Positions 37,333 through 46,493 of a stretch of DNA of 64,000 nt are shown in pieces; position 1 is the stretch's first letter, and each line of letters starts with the position of its first letter. The translations under genes and the position numbers were made by a program. The stretch comes from Acidithiobacillus sp. Lineage in GTDB: Bacteria; Pseudomonadota; Gammaproteobacteria; Acidithiobacillales; Acidithiobacillaceae. The DNA lies in NCBI RefSeq assembly GCF_027322205.1, contig NZ_DAHVHY010000004.1, positions 1-64,000 on the forward strand. The letters run 5' to 3'. A model generated the notes under the pieces. That model worked only from the letters and a program-made list of their open reading frames with translations, made no database searches and was not told where the DNA came from.

Positions 37333-37620
37333 ATGGCCTTCGATCAGGATAGTGTGCGGCGCACGGCACATCTGGCCCGTATTGCGCTGCCGCCGACAGA
37401 AATACCCGCAGTGGCCGATCAGTTGGAACGTATCATGGAGCTGGTGGAAGAACTACGTGCGATTGGGACGACGGGTGTCCCAACCATGGCCCATCCCCTG
37501 GATCTGGATCAGCCCTTGCGTCCGGACACGGTCGGCAATCATGATCAGCGTGAGGTACTTATGGCCAGCGCCCCGGCGGCTGATCATGGGCTTTTTCTCG
37601 TCCCCAAAGTTATCGAGTAG
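37333..37620 (+). CDS. gatC: Asp-tRNA(Asn)/Glu-tRNA(Gln) amidotransferase subunit C
   Basis: 95 aa GatC sequence [50 protein letters not shown]. Confidence 0.95.
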   Translation: MAFDQDSVRRTAHLARIALPPTEIPAVADQLERIMELVEELRAIGTTGVPTMAHPLDLDQPLRPDTVGNHDQREVLMASAPAADHGLFLVPKVIE

Positions 37621-37630
37621 GAGCCACATT

Positions 37631-39103
37631 TTGGAACTCCACGAATCCTCCCTGCGTGAACTCCGCCAGGGTTTGCAAGAGCGGGATTTTTCTTCCGTAG
37701 AATTGACTACGACGCTGCTGAAGCGGATCTCTGCCCTCAATCCGATGCTGAATGCCTTTGTCACGGTTACCGAGGGTGAAGCTCTCGCCGCCGCCGCGAC
37801 GGCGGATGCGCGGCGTGCGGCCGGTGAGGATGGTCCCTTACTCGGCATTCCTCTGGCCCATAAGGACATCTTCTGCACCGCGGGAGTGCGTACCACGTGT
37901 GGTTCCAAGATGCTGGAGCGCTTTGTCGCGCCCTACAACGCCACTGTGGTCGAGCGGCTGGCGGCAGAGGGCGTGGTTATGCTGGGTAAGCTGAATATGG
38001 ATGAATTCGCTATGGGTTCCTCCAACGAGAACAGTCATTTTGGTCCGGTGCGTAATCCCTGGCATACCGGTATGGTGCCCGGTGGCTCTTCCGGGGGCTC
38101 TGCTGCTGCAGTGGCGGCGGGTCTGGTCCCAGTGGCGACCGGCACGGATACCGGGGGTTCTATTCGCCAGCCAGCCGCCTTTTGTGGTATCACGGGCATC
38201 AAGCCGACTTATGGTCGGGTCTCCCGTTACGGCATGATCGCCTTTGCTTCCAGCCTGGATCAGGGCGGACCTATGGCGCGTAACGCCGAGGACTGTGCAT
38301 TGTTGCTGAACGTGATGGCGGCCCATGATCCGCGCGATTCTACCAGTCATCCGGCCGCCGCCAGTGATTTTTTGCGCGGGCTGGATCGCCCTTTGCAAGG
38401 CTTGCGGGTGGGGGTTCCGGAGGAGTTTTTCGGTGCTGGTCTTGATCCAGAGGTGGCTGCCGCCGTGCAGGCGGGTATTGCGGAGCTCGCCCGGCAGGGC
38501 GCTGCGGTGCGGTCCATTCGCTTGCCGAATAATCCCCATGCGGTGAGCACGTACTATGTATTGGCCCCAGCCGAGGCCTCCAGCAATCTGGCGCGTTTTG
38601 ACGGGGTGCGCTATACCCATCGGACGGCGAATCCTGCCGACTTGGCCGATTTGTATCAGCATAGCCGGTATGAGGGCTTTGGTGCGGAGGTGCGGCGACG
38701 TATTCTCGTGGGTACCTATGTACTTTCTGCAGGTTACTATGATGCCTATTATCGCAAGGCCCAGCAGGTGCGCGGCCTGATTCGTGAGGATTTCCGGCGA
38801 GCTTTTGCGGAAGTGGATGTGATCGTCGGACCGACCACGCCGACTCCGGCCTTTCCGCTGGGGGCCAAAAATGCGGATCCGGTAGCCATGTATCTGGCGG
38901 ATATTTATACCATTGCGGTGAATCTGGCGGGTATTCCTGCGGCAAGCATTCCCTGTGGCTTCACGGCGGCCGGGTTGCCTATTGGCATGCAGTTGATGGG
39001 GGATTACTTCGCCGATGACCTCTTGCTTAATGTGGCGCATCGCTATCAACGGGAAACCCAATGGCATCGCACACATCCGTCCTTGCAGGCGGGGGAGGTT
39101 TGA
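37631..39103 (+). CDS. gatA: Asp-tRNA(Asn)/Glu-tRNA(Gln) amidotransferase subunit A
   Basis: TTG start [33 protein letters not shown]; amidase signature [51 protein letters not shown]. Confidence 0.96.
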   Translation: MELHESSLRELRQGLQERDFSSVELTTTLLKRISALNPMLNAFVTVTEGEALAAAATADARRAAGEDGPLLGIPLAHKDIFCTAGVRTTCGSKMLERFVAPYNATVVERLAAEGVVMLGKLNMDEFAMGSSNENSHFGPVRNPWHTGMVPGGSSGGSAAAVAAGLVPVATGTDTGGSIRQPAAFCGITGIKPTYGRVSRYGMIAFASSLDQGGPMARNAEDCALLLNVMAAHDPRDSTSHPAAASDFLRGLDRPLQGLRVGVPEEFFGAGLDPEVAAAVQAGIAELARQGAAVRSIRLPNNPHAVSTYYVLAPAEASSNLARFDGVRYTHRTANPADLADLYQHSRYEGFGAEVRRRILVGTYVLSAGYYDAYYRKAQQVRGLIREDFRRAFAEVDVIVGPTTPTPAFPLGAKNADPVAMYLADIYTIAVNLAGIPAASIPCGFTAAGLPIGMQLMGDYFADDLLLNVAHRYQRETQWHRTHPSLQAGEV

Positions 39104-39105
39104 GT

Positions 39106-40536
39106 ATGGACTGGGAAGTTGTCATCGGTCTGGAAGTCCACGCTCAGCTCAATACCGCCACCAAAATATTTTGCGGTTGTCCGACCACTTTCGGAGCGGA
39201 GCCTAACACGCACACTTGCCCGGTCTGTCTGGCGATGCCCGGTGCTCTGCCGGTCCTCAATGCAGCAGCAGTAGATAAGGCTATTGCTCTGGGGTTGGCG
39301 ATTGGCGCGGAGCTGAATCGGCGCAGTATTTTTGCTCGCAAAAACTACTTTTACCCCGATCTGCCCAAGGGCTATCAGATCAGCCAGTACGAGCTGCCCG
39401 TCGTCGGCAGGGGGTCGCTGACGGTGCAGTTGGCTGACGGGGTGGAAAAGGTTGTGGGTGTCACCCGTGCCCACCTTGAAGAAGACGCCGGTAAATCACT
39501 TCACGAGGCCTTTATCGGTCAGTCCGGCATCGACCTGAATCGTGCGGGCACACCGTTGTTGGAAATCGTGTCGGAGCCGGATATGCGGTCGTCGGTCGAG
39601 GCGGTGGCGTATCTCAAGAAACTGCATGCCCTGGTGCGTTATCTGGATATTTGCGATGGCAACATGCAGGAAGGCTCCTTCCGTTGTGACGCCAACGTCT
39701 CTCTGCGGCGGCCGGGTGCGGCATACGGGACCCGGGCAGAGATTAAGAATCTCAACTCCTTTCGTTTTCTGGAAAAGGCGATTGAATACGAGATCGTTCG
39801 CCAGCGCGATATTCTGGAGAGCGGTGGTCAAATTGTGCAGGAAACCCGTCTCTATGACGCCAATCGCGACGAAACCCGCTCCATGCGCAGCAAGGAAGAA
39901 GCCAACGACTACCGCTACTTTCCCGACCCCGACCTGCTACCGTTGGTGCTGGCCGAGTCGCGTATTGAACGGGTACGGGACACCCTTCCTGAGTTGCCTG
40001 ATGCCAAGCGTGCCCGCTTTATGCGTCAGTACGCGCTAACGGCCTACGATGCGGGGGTGCTCACCGCCGGCCGTGTCCTGGCAGATTGCTACGAGCAGGT
40101 GGCCGCCGGTGTGGATGGTAAGCTGGCGGCGAACTGGGTCATGGGCGATCTGCTCGGCGCCCTCAACAAGGCGGGTATTGAGATTGAGGATTGCCCGGTG
40201 CCTGCAGAAAAACTGCGTCTGCTGGTTCAGCGAATCGAGGATCAGACGATCTCTGGAAAAATCGCCAAAGAAGTTTTTGAGGAGATTTTCTATCGTGGTG
40301 GCGAGGTGGACGCTATTATTGATAGTCGGGGTCTGCGGCAGATCACCGATGGGGCGGCTATTGCGGCGATGGTGGATACCATTGTGACGGCCAATCCACA
40401 ACAGGCGGCCGATTTCCGCGCCGGAAAGGACAAACTGCTGGGTTTCTTTGTGGGTCAGGTGATGAAAGCCAGTCAGGGGAAAGCCAATCCTGATCAGGTA
40501 AACGCTATTTTGCTGGAGCGTTTGCAGAAAGGTTAG
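39106..40536 (+). CDS. gatB: Asp-tRNA(Asn)/Glu-tRNA(Gln) amidotransferase subunit B
   Basis: [52 protein letters not shown]. Confidence 0.98.
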   Translation: MDWEVVIGLEVHAQLNTATKIFCGCPTTFGAEPNTHTCPVCLAMPGALPVLNAAAVDKAIALGLAIGAELNRRSIFARKNYFYPDLPKGYQISQYELPVVGRGSLTVQLADGVEKVVGVTRAHLEEDAGKSLHEAFIGQSGIDLNRAGTPLLEIVSEPDMRSSVEAVAYLKKLHALVRYLDICDGNMQEGSFRCDANVSLRRPGAAYGTRAEIKNLNSFRFLEKAIEYEIVRQRDILESGGQIVQETRLYDANRDETRSMRSKEEANDYRYFPDPDLLPLVLAESRIERVRDTLPELPDAKRARFMRQYALTAYDAGVLTAGRVLADCYEQVAAGVDGKLAANWVMGDLLGALNKAGIEIEDCPVPAEKLRLLVQRIEDQTISGKIAKEVFEEIFYRGGEVDAIIDSRGLRQITDGAAIAAMVDTIVTANPQQAADFRAGKDKLLGFFVGQVMKASQGKANPDQVNAILLERLQKG

Positions 40537-40557
40537 TGCAAGCGAGATCTGTTCATG

Positions 40558-40598
40558 TGAAAGGGGCACCCTGGAACCGCCAGAGTGCCCCTTTGTTG
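40558..40598 (+). terminator. Intrinsic terminator, possibly bidirectional, between gatB and a convergent gene
   Basis: Hairpin AAAGGGGCACCCTGG-AACCG-CCAGAGTGCCCCTTT followed by a T-rich tract (TTTGTTGTT); A tract on the other side. Confidence 0.85.
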
Positions 40599-40611
40599 TT
40601 GAGTCAGCCGA

Positions 40612-41163
40612 TCAGGAGACCGGAACTGTTGCCGGTACGTCCTTGACCAGTTTCAGAAAGGCGCTGAATGGACCCATGTTCTCCATGGCTTCCATTTTCG
40701 GACCCTTGAAATTCAAGTCGCCCCACATCATGGCCATCATGGGTGAACCCATGTGGTGCCAGTTATGGGTGGTAGCCCACATCTTGTAGTCGTAATTGTA
40801 GTTAAGTTTGGTGACTTTGATGGGGCCGCCATAGATGCATTCGGCTTTGCCCCCCTTCAGGGCGATTTCGAGTTGCACGGGCGGGGTGGTCTTCATGTTG
40901 GAGTCAGAAACCTCCATTACCTTGTAACCTTTGCCACCATTGTTTTTGGCCCAGGAACCGGCCAGCTTGTCGGTTAATGTTGGGCTGTTGTTCCAGGCAG
41001 TGCAGAGATTTTGCGCCCAGGCAGGGGACATAAAAGCCGGAGCAGTGGCGGGGGCCTGGGTAGTGCTGTTTGTTGCCGCAGAGGGGGCGCCGGCTGCCAC
41101 AGCCATTGTCGACCCCGCCAAACCAAGCCCCAAGATGGTAGCTATTGTCATTTTTTTGAACAT
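40612..41163 (-). CDS. Exported protein with SCP2 (sterol carrier)-like domain
   Basis: Signal peptide MFKKMTIATILGLGLAGSTMAVAAG; LCTAWNNSPTLTDKLAGSWAKNNGGKGYKVMEVSDSNMKTTPPVQLEIALKGGKAECIYGG resembles SCP2-type domains; Met-rich C-terminal half. Confidence 0.6.
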   Translation of the reverse strand: MFKKMTIATILGLGLAGSTMAVAAGAPSAATNSTTQAPATAPAFMSPAWAQNLCTAWNNSPTLTDKLAGSWAKNNGGKGYKVMEVSDSNMKTTPPVQLEIALKGGKAECIYGGPIKVTKLNYNYDYKMWATTHNWHHMGSPMMAMMWGDLNFKGPKMEAMENMGPFSAFLKLVKDVPATVPVS

Positions 41164-41366
41164 CGACCTCTCCTCCATATTGCATATTACTATCGCCGCG
41201 CTCCAAGATGAGCGCATAAGTAGTATAGCCTCTGGTGGGTGTTGCTGGTACCAAGGTATTTTTAATTGCTCGATAAATAAGCAGAAAATCATTATATAAG
41301 ATTTTAGTGGGGGGGGTGTTGCCTCCATTCCCATCGGGCAGCACTTTCGTTAAACTACTGGGCCAC

Positions 41367-41677
41367 GGAGGTGTGGCAGAGTGGTTGATTGCACCGGTCT
41401 TGTCCCCAAATCGAGCCCTTGCCGGGAAACGGGCAGGGTGGCAGGAATCAAATTCGGCGAAGCCCCTGGTATATCCGAGGTAACGCCGAGCCAAGCCGGG
41501 ATTGTTCCGGAAGGTGTAGAGATCAGACGGTTCCCACCTACAGCCTCGCGGCCAGGGTGAAGGCATGATCCAGACTCCAAAAGGGTCCTTGTGGCCCTGT
41601 GGCGAAAACCATAGCGGGTAAGGAAAACCGGCAGGGGTTAACACCCCTCGTGAGTTCGAATCTCACCGCCTCCGCCA
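41367..41677 (+). tRNA. tRNA-Ser (anticodon TGA), interrupted by a group I intron; exons 41367-41401 and 41623-41677, CCA encoded
   Basis: Joined exons GGAGGTGTGGCAGAGTGGTTGATTGCACCGGTCTT+GAAAACCGGCAGGGGTTAACACCCCTCGTGAGTTCGAATCTCACCGCCTCCGCCA give a 90-nt class II cloverleaf: anticodon stem CCGGT/ACCGG, loop CTTGAAA, long variable arm, T arm GTGAG-TTCGAAT-CTCAC, discriminator G. Confidence 0.95.
41402..41622 (+). other. Group I intron (IC3-like), 221 nt, inside the tRNA-Ser(UGA) anticodon
   Basis: Conserved core segments TTCGGCGAA...GTAACGCCGAGCCAAGC, GGAAGGTGTAGAGATCAGACGG..CCCACC, GGTGAAGGCATGATCCAGA. 5' exon ends in U, intron ends in G; candidate IGS GAG (41413-41415) pairs with exon CUU (41399-41401), giving the U.G splice-site wobble. 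No internal ORF. Confidence 0.93.
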
Positions 41678-41781
41678 TTAAATGACAGGGATCCCTGAAT
41701 ATTCAGGAGATTTTTTTGGCGATTCGGCCTCGTCTTGCTTCAGATCCTATCGAGCCAAGAGAATAATAAGCAGGAGCGTCC

Positions 41782-42429
41782 ATGGGTGGTCTAAAGTGGT
41801 CAAGCATTGTGCCGGTTTGTGGACTGTTGCTGGCGTCTTTTGCCGCAGGGGCACAGGCCGATGTGCTTGGATCTGGCTGGCAATCGCTGAAAAGCTGGGG
41901 GCAAAATCAGTGGTCAGCGGCCACCGCCGCACTGCCGCACACGCCAGTAACGGTGCCGGCGCAAGGGACGATTGAAGTGGCTTTCTCGCCGCCGGGCGGG
42001 GCGACGGCGGCCATTGTGCAGGCGGTCGGCGAGGCGAAGCAACGGGTCTGGGTGCAAGCCTATAGTTTCACCAGCGCGCCGATTGCCAAGGCCGTGCTCA
42101 ATGCCGCCAAAAGAGGCGTCGAGGTGAAGGTGGTGCTGGACAAGAGTCAGCGCACCCAGAAATATTCGGTGGCCGATTTTTTCGCTAACCAGGGTGTGTC
42201 CGTTTACATTGATGACCAGCACGCTATTGCCCATAACAAGGTGATGGTGATCGATTCGGGAACACTGATCATGGGCAGCTTTAATTTCAGTAAGGCGGCA
42301 GAGCAGGCCAACGCCGAAAATCTCCTGATATTTCGCGGAAGTCCTGCACTACAGCAGCTCTACGCTGACAACTTCCGCTTTCATCTCAGCCACTCGACGC
42401 CCTACACGGCGCGCCACGGCCTGGATTAG
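41782..42429 (+). CDS. Exported phospholipase D-like (single HKD, Nuc-type) nuclease/phospholipase
   Basis: Signal peptide; IEVAFSPPGGATAAIVQAVGEAKQRVWVQAYSFTSAPIAKAVLNAAKRGVEVKVVLDKSQ...HNKVMVIDSGTLIMGSFNFSKAAEQANAENLL. Confidence 0.9.
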   Translation: MGGLKWSSIVPVCGLLLASFAAGAQADVLGSGWQSLKSWGQNQWSAATAALPHTPVTVPAQGTIEVAFSPPGGATAAIVQAVGEAKQRVWVQAYSFTSAPIAKAVLNAAKRGVEVKVVLDKSQRTQKYSVADFFANQGVSVYIDDQHAIAHNKVMVIDSGTLIMGSFNFSKAAEQANAENLLIFRGSPALQQLYADNFRFHLSHSTPYTARHGLD

Positions 42430-42435
42430 GCCAGC

Positions 42436-43674
42436 CTAGACGAGCCCTTCCAGCAACTGTACATCGACCAGACTGCCGGCCTTGGCATGCTCCGCTTCGG
42501 CCGCGAGAATGATCAGGCAGTCGGCATGGGCCAGTCCACTCATAATATGCGAGGCCTGCTGACCAATCCCCGTCACCTGTAGTCCAGTGGGGGTCTGCAG
42601 CAGCCGACCGCGCTGGAAATCGGTGCGTCCCCCCTTCTTCTTGAGATCTTCTGCCAAAGGAAGCCGTAGCAGCGGAGCGGTCCAGGGTGTCGTTTTGCCC
42701 ATGCGCTTGAGGATGCTGGGACGTACGAACTGGTAAAACGTCACCACGGTGGCAACAGGGTTGCCGGGCAGACCAAAAAATATGGCATCGCCCAGTTGTC
42801 CGAAGGCCAGAGGACGCCCTGGTTTCATGTTTATTTTCCAGAAATTGATGGTGCCGAAGCGGCCGAGGAGTTCGGCGATGTAGTCGGCGTCGCCCACCGA
42901 GACGCCGCCGGTGCTGATCACCATATCGGCCATGGTTGCGGCGTTGTGCAGTGCCTGTTCGAGCTGCTCAGGATCGTCGGCGATACGGCCGAGATCGAGA
43001 ATTTCACAGCCGAGGCGTTGCAGCATGCCGTGCAGGGCATAACGGTTACTGTCGTAGATTTGTCCTGGACCCAGCGCGCCGCCCAATGGGCGTAACTCAT
43101 CGCCGGTAGAGAAAAATGCGACCCGCAGACGGCGATACACGGCGAGTTCAGCAACGCCCAGACTGGCGAGCAGCCCGATTTGGGCGGGACGCAGCCAGGT
43201 TCCGGCTTCAAGGGCCAGGGCTCCGGCCTGCAGGTCCTCACCGGACTGGCGGATATTCGCTCCCGTCCTGCTGATCGCCTGCGGAGTGACTTGATCAGCG
43301 TGGACTTCTGCCTGCTCTTGAACGAGTACGGCATCCGCGTCTTCCGGGACCACGGCGCCGGTCATAATACGTACACACTCGTCGGCACCGACATGCCCCT
43401 TGAAGGGATGCCCGGCAAAAGACTGGCCGATGATGCGTCGTACGGCATCGCCGTCCATGCTGCGCAGGGCGTAGCCATCCATGGCCGAATTGGACCAGGC
43501 AGGCACGTTGGCTGGGGCGTGAATGTTAGTGGCCAGTACCCGTCCCAGCGCATGGACGAGATGGATATTTTCGGTACCTTGCACCGGCAGGCTGGCCGCG
43601 AGGATGGCATCCCGTGCATCGGCGACGCTTTTAGCCAGGGAATCATGTTCGTTACCACCACAACAGTGAGCCAT
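42436..43674 (-). CDS. moeA: Molybdopterin molybdenumtransferase MoeA
   Basis: ANVPAWSNSAMDGYALRS...FFSTGDELRPLGGALGPGQIYDSNRYALHGML...ISTGGVSVGDADYIAELL...FFGLPGNPVATVVTF. Confidence 0.96.
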   Translation of the reverse strand: MAHCCGGNEHDSLAKSVADARDAILAASLPVQGTENIHLVHALGRVLATNIHAPANVPAWSNSAMDGYALRSMDGDAVRRIIGQSFAGHPFKGHVGADECVRIMTGAVVPEDADAVLVQEQAEVHADQVTPQAISRTGANIRQSGEDLQAGALALEAGTWLRPAQIGLLASLGVAELAVYRRLRVAFFSTGDELRPLGGALGPGQIYDSNRYALHGMLQRLGCEILDLGRIADDPEQLEQALHNAATMADMVISTGGVSVGDADYIAELLGRFGTINFWKINMKPGRPLAFGQLGDAIFFGLPGNPVATVVTFYQFVRPSILKRMGKTTPWTAPLLRLPLAEDLKKKGGRTDFQRGRLLQTPTGLQVTGIGQQASHIMSGLAHADCLIILAAEAEHAKAGSLVDVQLLEGLV

Positions 43675-43676
43675 GT

Positions 43677-44171
43677 TTAATCTTCCTTTTTTATCCATTG
43701 CCGGATGAATTGCGCGATGGCGGACGGCGCATTCAGGTCCAGTTGAACGCCGGGAATGTCCAGAACGCTATCTGTCGCCACGGCCATGATGCAGGGGTCA
43801 TTTGCCGCAAGCAGGGGACGCCCGAGACCTGGCCGGTGCACTTCGATTTTCGGCACCGCCAGTGCCTTGTTCCCCTCCATCAGGAGAAGGTCTGGCAGTG
43901 GTTGCAGGCTGGCGCTGATGGTCTCCAGGCTGACTTCTGCCGGAGCAGGTGTGCTCATAAACCAGCGTTTCGGACCCTGCAGTAATACGGTATCTGCACC
44001 TGCCTCCCGTAAACGGTAACTGTCTTTTCCCGGTACATCCCAGTCCACATCATGATGGGTCGACTTGACGACGGCGACCTTCAGTCCATATCCGCGCAGC
44101 AGGGGAATCAGGGCGCAGAGCAGGGTGGTCTTACCGCTACCGCTATATCCTACCACACCGAGCGTTTTCAT
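43677..44171 (-). CDS. mobB: Molybdopterin-guanine dinucleotide biosynthesis protein MobB
   Basis: MKTLGVVGYSGSGKTTLLCALIPLLRGYGLKVAVVKSTHHDVDWDVPGKDSYRLREAGA. Confidence 0.96.
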   Translation of the reverse strand: MKTLGVVGYSGSGKTTLLCALIPLLRGYGLKVAVVKSTHHDVDWDVPGKDSYRLREAGADTVLLQGPKRWFMSTPAPAEVSLETISASLQPLPDLLLMEGNKALAVPKIEVHRPGLGRPLLAANDPCIMAVATDSVLDIPGVQLDLNAPSAIAQFIRQWIKKED

Positions 44172-44782
44172 GTCATATCCTCTGGATGATTGCAGTTACG
44201 CAGCAGGTCGGCCGACAGGGTAAGAGCGGCAAAAGGAATGTCCTGGAACCAGCCTTGCGCTCGCCGCCCGCCGCCGTCCAGATAACGCTGTAGCTGGGGC
44301 AGCAGATCGCAGCGGCACAGGCAGATGACAGCGTGCCAATGCTTGGCGCTGCGCACTACCACGAGGTCATGTCCGCCTTTGGCCTGCCACATGCGGCGCA
44401 CGATATCCTGGGGTAAATAGGGACCGTCTACCGGGATGCTGGCTACCCAGGCTTGCGTCGCGGCATGCATTCCGGCGGCCAGGCCCATGAGCGGACCCTG
44501 AAAATCTGCCGTCAGATCAGAGACGACCGGATACCCCCATTGTGCATAACGCTCCAGATTGCGGTTGGCGCTGATGACGATGTCGGTACAATCCCCGTGC
44601 AGGATGGCGATGGCCCGCTCGATCAGGGGATTTCCCTGCCAGTTCAGCCAGCCTTTATCCGCACCACCCATGCGACGACCGGCGCCACCGGCCAGAATGA
44701 TTCCGGTGACCGGCAGCTGTTGTTGTGCGTTCCGCGCATTGGGTGTGTATATGGGTGCCGGGGTGCTGATGGACGGGTTCAC
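44168..44782 (-). CDS. mobA: Molybdenum cofactor guanylyltransferase MobA
   Basis: VTGIILAGGAGRRMGGADKGWLNWQGNPLIERAIAIL...IPVDGPYLPQDIV. Confidence 0.95.
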   Translation of the reverse strand: MNPSISTPAPIYTPNARNAQQQLPVTGIILAGGAGRRMGGADKGWLNWQGNPLIERAIAILHGDCTDIVISANRNLERYAQWGYPVVSDLTADFQGPLMGLAAGMHAATQAWVASIPVDGPYLPQDIVRRMWQAKGGHDLVVVRSAKHWHAVICLCRCDLLPQLQRYLDGGGRRAQGWFQDIPFAALTLSADLLRNCNHPEDMT

Positions 44783-44855
44783 GGGTGTCGTGCCTTGCTG
44801 GCAATGCCTATGCTATCCTTCCACAATTCTTTCCTGAGGAAAACCCGGAGCGGTT

Positions 44856-45413
44856 ATGTGGAATTGGTTGCGGGGCAAGATGGAGCCTGTCGCCCCGTCC
44901 AGCGGAGTCGTGATAGATGCGGGTATCCCGGCGCAGGATCGGGTGGCGGAGCTCCCCTTACCGGAGCCCCTTTTTGTTCTGCACTACAACGGATTCGGTC
45001 TGTTGCCGGAAAATCCCGAGCTGCGTCGGATTCTGCTGGAGACGGCGCGGGGTGGTGACTTCCTCCGGGACATGCCGCGCGTCAGCGCCCAGCAATTGGC
45101 GGCAAGGGCCGGATTGCAGGTGCGCTTTGGCGTGGATGCCGACACCGTGGTGCGTTTCTTTCGGGTGCTGCACGCCGAGATTACTCGGCGCATGTATGTG
45201 GAAGCCGCCCGGGAGCGCGAAGGCGCGGCGGGGCTGCGCCTGACTCTGCGTAAGCCGGAAACGGCCACCCCGGAAGACCAGGCCATCGTCAATGCCGATG
45301 CCCACGGCCTTGGTGCCGGGGTCTATCCCTTTACCCATATTCCCGAAAACCCCCATCCGGGGACGGAAAACCCTTTTATTATTCGCGTCGTGATGAAAAA
45401 GGATCTGGTATGA
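44856..45413 (+). CDS. Conserved hypothetical protein, translationally coupled to leuB
   Basis: 185 aa, no family recognised; stop overlaps the leuB start by 4 bp (ATGA). Confidence 0.75.
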   Translation: MWNWLRGKMEPVAPSSGVVIDAGIPAQDRVAELPLPEPLFVLHYNGFGLLPENPELRRILLETARGGDFLRDMPRVSAQQLAARAGLQVRFGVDADTVVRFFRVLHAEITRRMYVEAAREREGAAGLRLTLRKPETATPEDQAIVNADAHGLGAGVYPFTHIPENPHPGTENPFIIRVVMKKDLV

Positions 45414-46486
45414 AAAAAATAGCCATCTTCGCCGGTGACGGCATTGGTCCGGAAATCGTGGCGGCTGCCCGGCAAGTGTTGGATGCCGTGGATCAGGCCG
45501 CCTACCTGGGCCTGCGCTGTAGCGAAGGCCCAGTGGGCGGGGCCGCGCTGGACGCCAGCGATGATCCCTTGCCGGCAGCCTCTTTGCAGTTGGCCATGGA
45601 GGCGGATGCGGTCATTTTGGGCGCGGTGGGCGGCCCCCGCTGGGACGCGTATCCACCCGCCAAACGTCCGGAACAGGGACTGCTGCGCCTGCGCAAAGGC
45701 CTGGACCTCTATGCGAACCTGCGCCCAGCGCAGATTTTTCCGCAGTTGCTGGATGCTTCCCCGCTACGCCCGGAGCTGGTACGTGATGTCGATATCCTGG
45801 TGGTGCGCGAGCTGACCGGGGACATCTACTTCGGTCAGCCGCGCGGTCTGGAAGTGGTCGACGGCAAGCGCCGCGGCTTTAACACCATGGTCTATGACGA
45901 GGATGAAATCCGCCGTATCGCCCATGTGGCCTTCCGCGCCGCCCAGGGACGCCGTAGGCAGCTGTGCTCGGTGGACAAGGCCAACGTCCTGGAGGCCACG
46001 CGTCTGTGGCGCGAGGTGGTCACCGAAGTGGCGCGGGACTATCCCGATGTGCAGCTCAGCCACATGTATGTGGATAATGCCGCTATGCAACTGATCCGTG
46101 CCCCGGCACAGTTCGACGTGCTGCTGACCGGCAATATGTTCGGTGACATTCTTTCTGACGAAGCCAGTCAGTTGACCGGTTCTATCGGGATGCTGCCCTC
46201 GGCTTCACTGGGTGAAGGTCGGGCGATGTATGAACCTATTCATGGCTCGGCGCCGGACATAGCCGGGCAGGACAAGGCGAATCCCCTGGCCACGATTCTG
46301 TCGGTGGCGATGATGCTGCGGCATTCCCTCAACGCCGAACCCTGGGCGCAGCGAGTGGAAGCGGCGGTGCAGCGAGTGCTGGATCAGGGCTTGCGCACGG
46401 CGGATATTGCAGCGCCGGGGACGCCGGTAATTGGCACCAAAGCCATGGGTGCCGCGGTGGTCAACGCCCTGAACCTGAAGGATTGA
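45410..46486 (+). CDS. leuB: 3-isopropylmalate dehydrogenase
   Basis: [25 protein letters not shown]...[30 protein letters not shown]...[13 protein letters not shown]. Confidence 0.98.
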   Translation: MKKIAIFAGDGIGPEIVAAARQVLDAVDQAAYLGLRCSEGPVGGAALDASDDPLPAASLQLAMEADAVILGAVGGPRWDAYPPAKRPEQGLLRLRKGLDLYANLRPAQIFPQLLDASPLRPELVRDVDILVVRELTGDIYFGQPRGLEVVDGKRRGFNTMVYDEDEIRRIAHVAFRAAQGRRRQLCSVDKANVLEATRLWREVVTEVARDYPDVQLSHMYVDNAAMQLIRAPAQFDVLLTGNMFGDILSDEASQLTGSIGMLPSASLGEGRAMYEPIHGSAPDIAGQDKANPLATILSVAMMLRHSLNAEPWAQRVEAAVQRVLDQGLRTADIAAPGTPVIGTKAMGAAVVNALNLKD

Positions 46487-46493
46487 TACGCAG

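Noticed and set aside
37352-37630. N-terminal 93-residue extension of the gatA ORF
   Set aside because: This part is out-of-frame translation across gatC; gatA most likely starts at the TTG at 37631.
37838-39076. 412-aa minus-strand ORF
   Set aside because: Antisense to gatA.
41350-41644. Protein ORFs on the minus strand over the tRNA-Ser locus (76 aa and the extended 246-aa ORF)
   Set aside because: They overlap the tRNA exons and structured group I intron core, which explain the sequence better.
41678-42435. Genomic island integrated at tRNA-Ser
   Set aside because: No integrase and no second copy of the tRNA 3' end seen in the window; only one accessory-type gene lies there.
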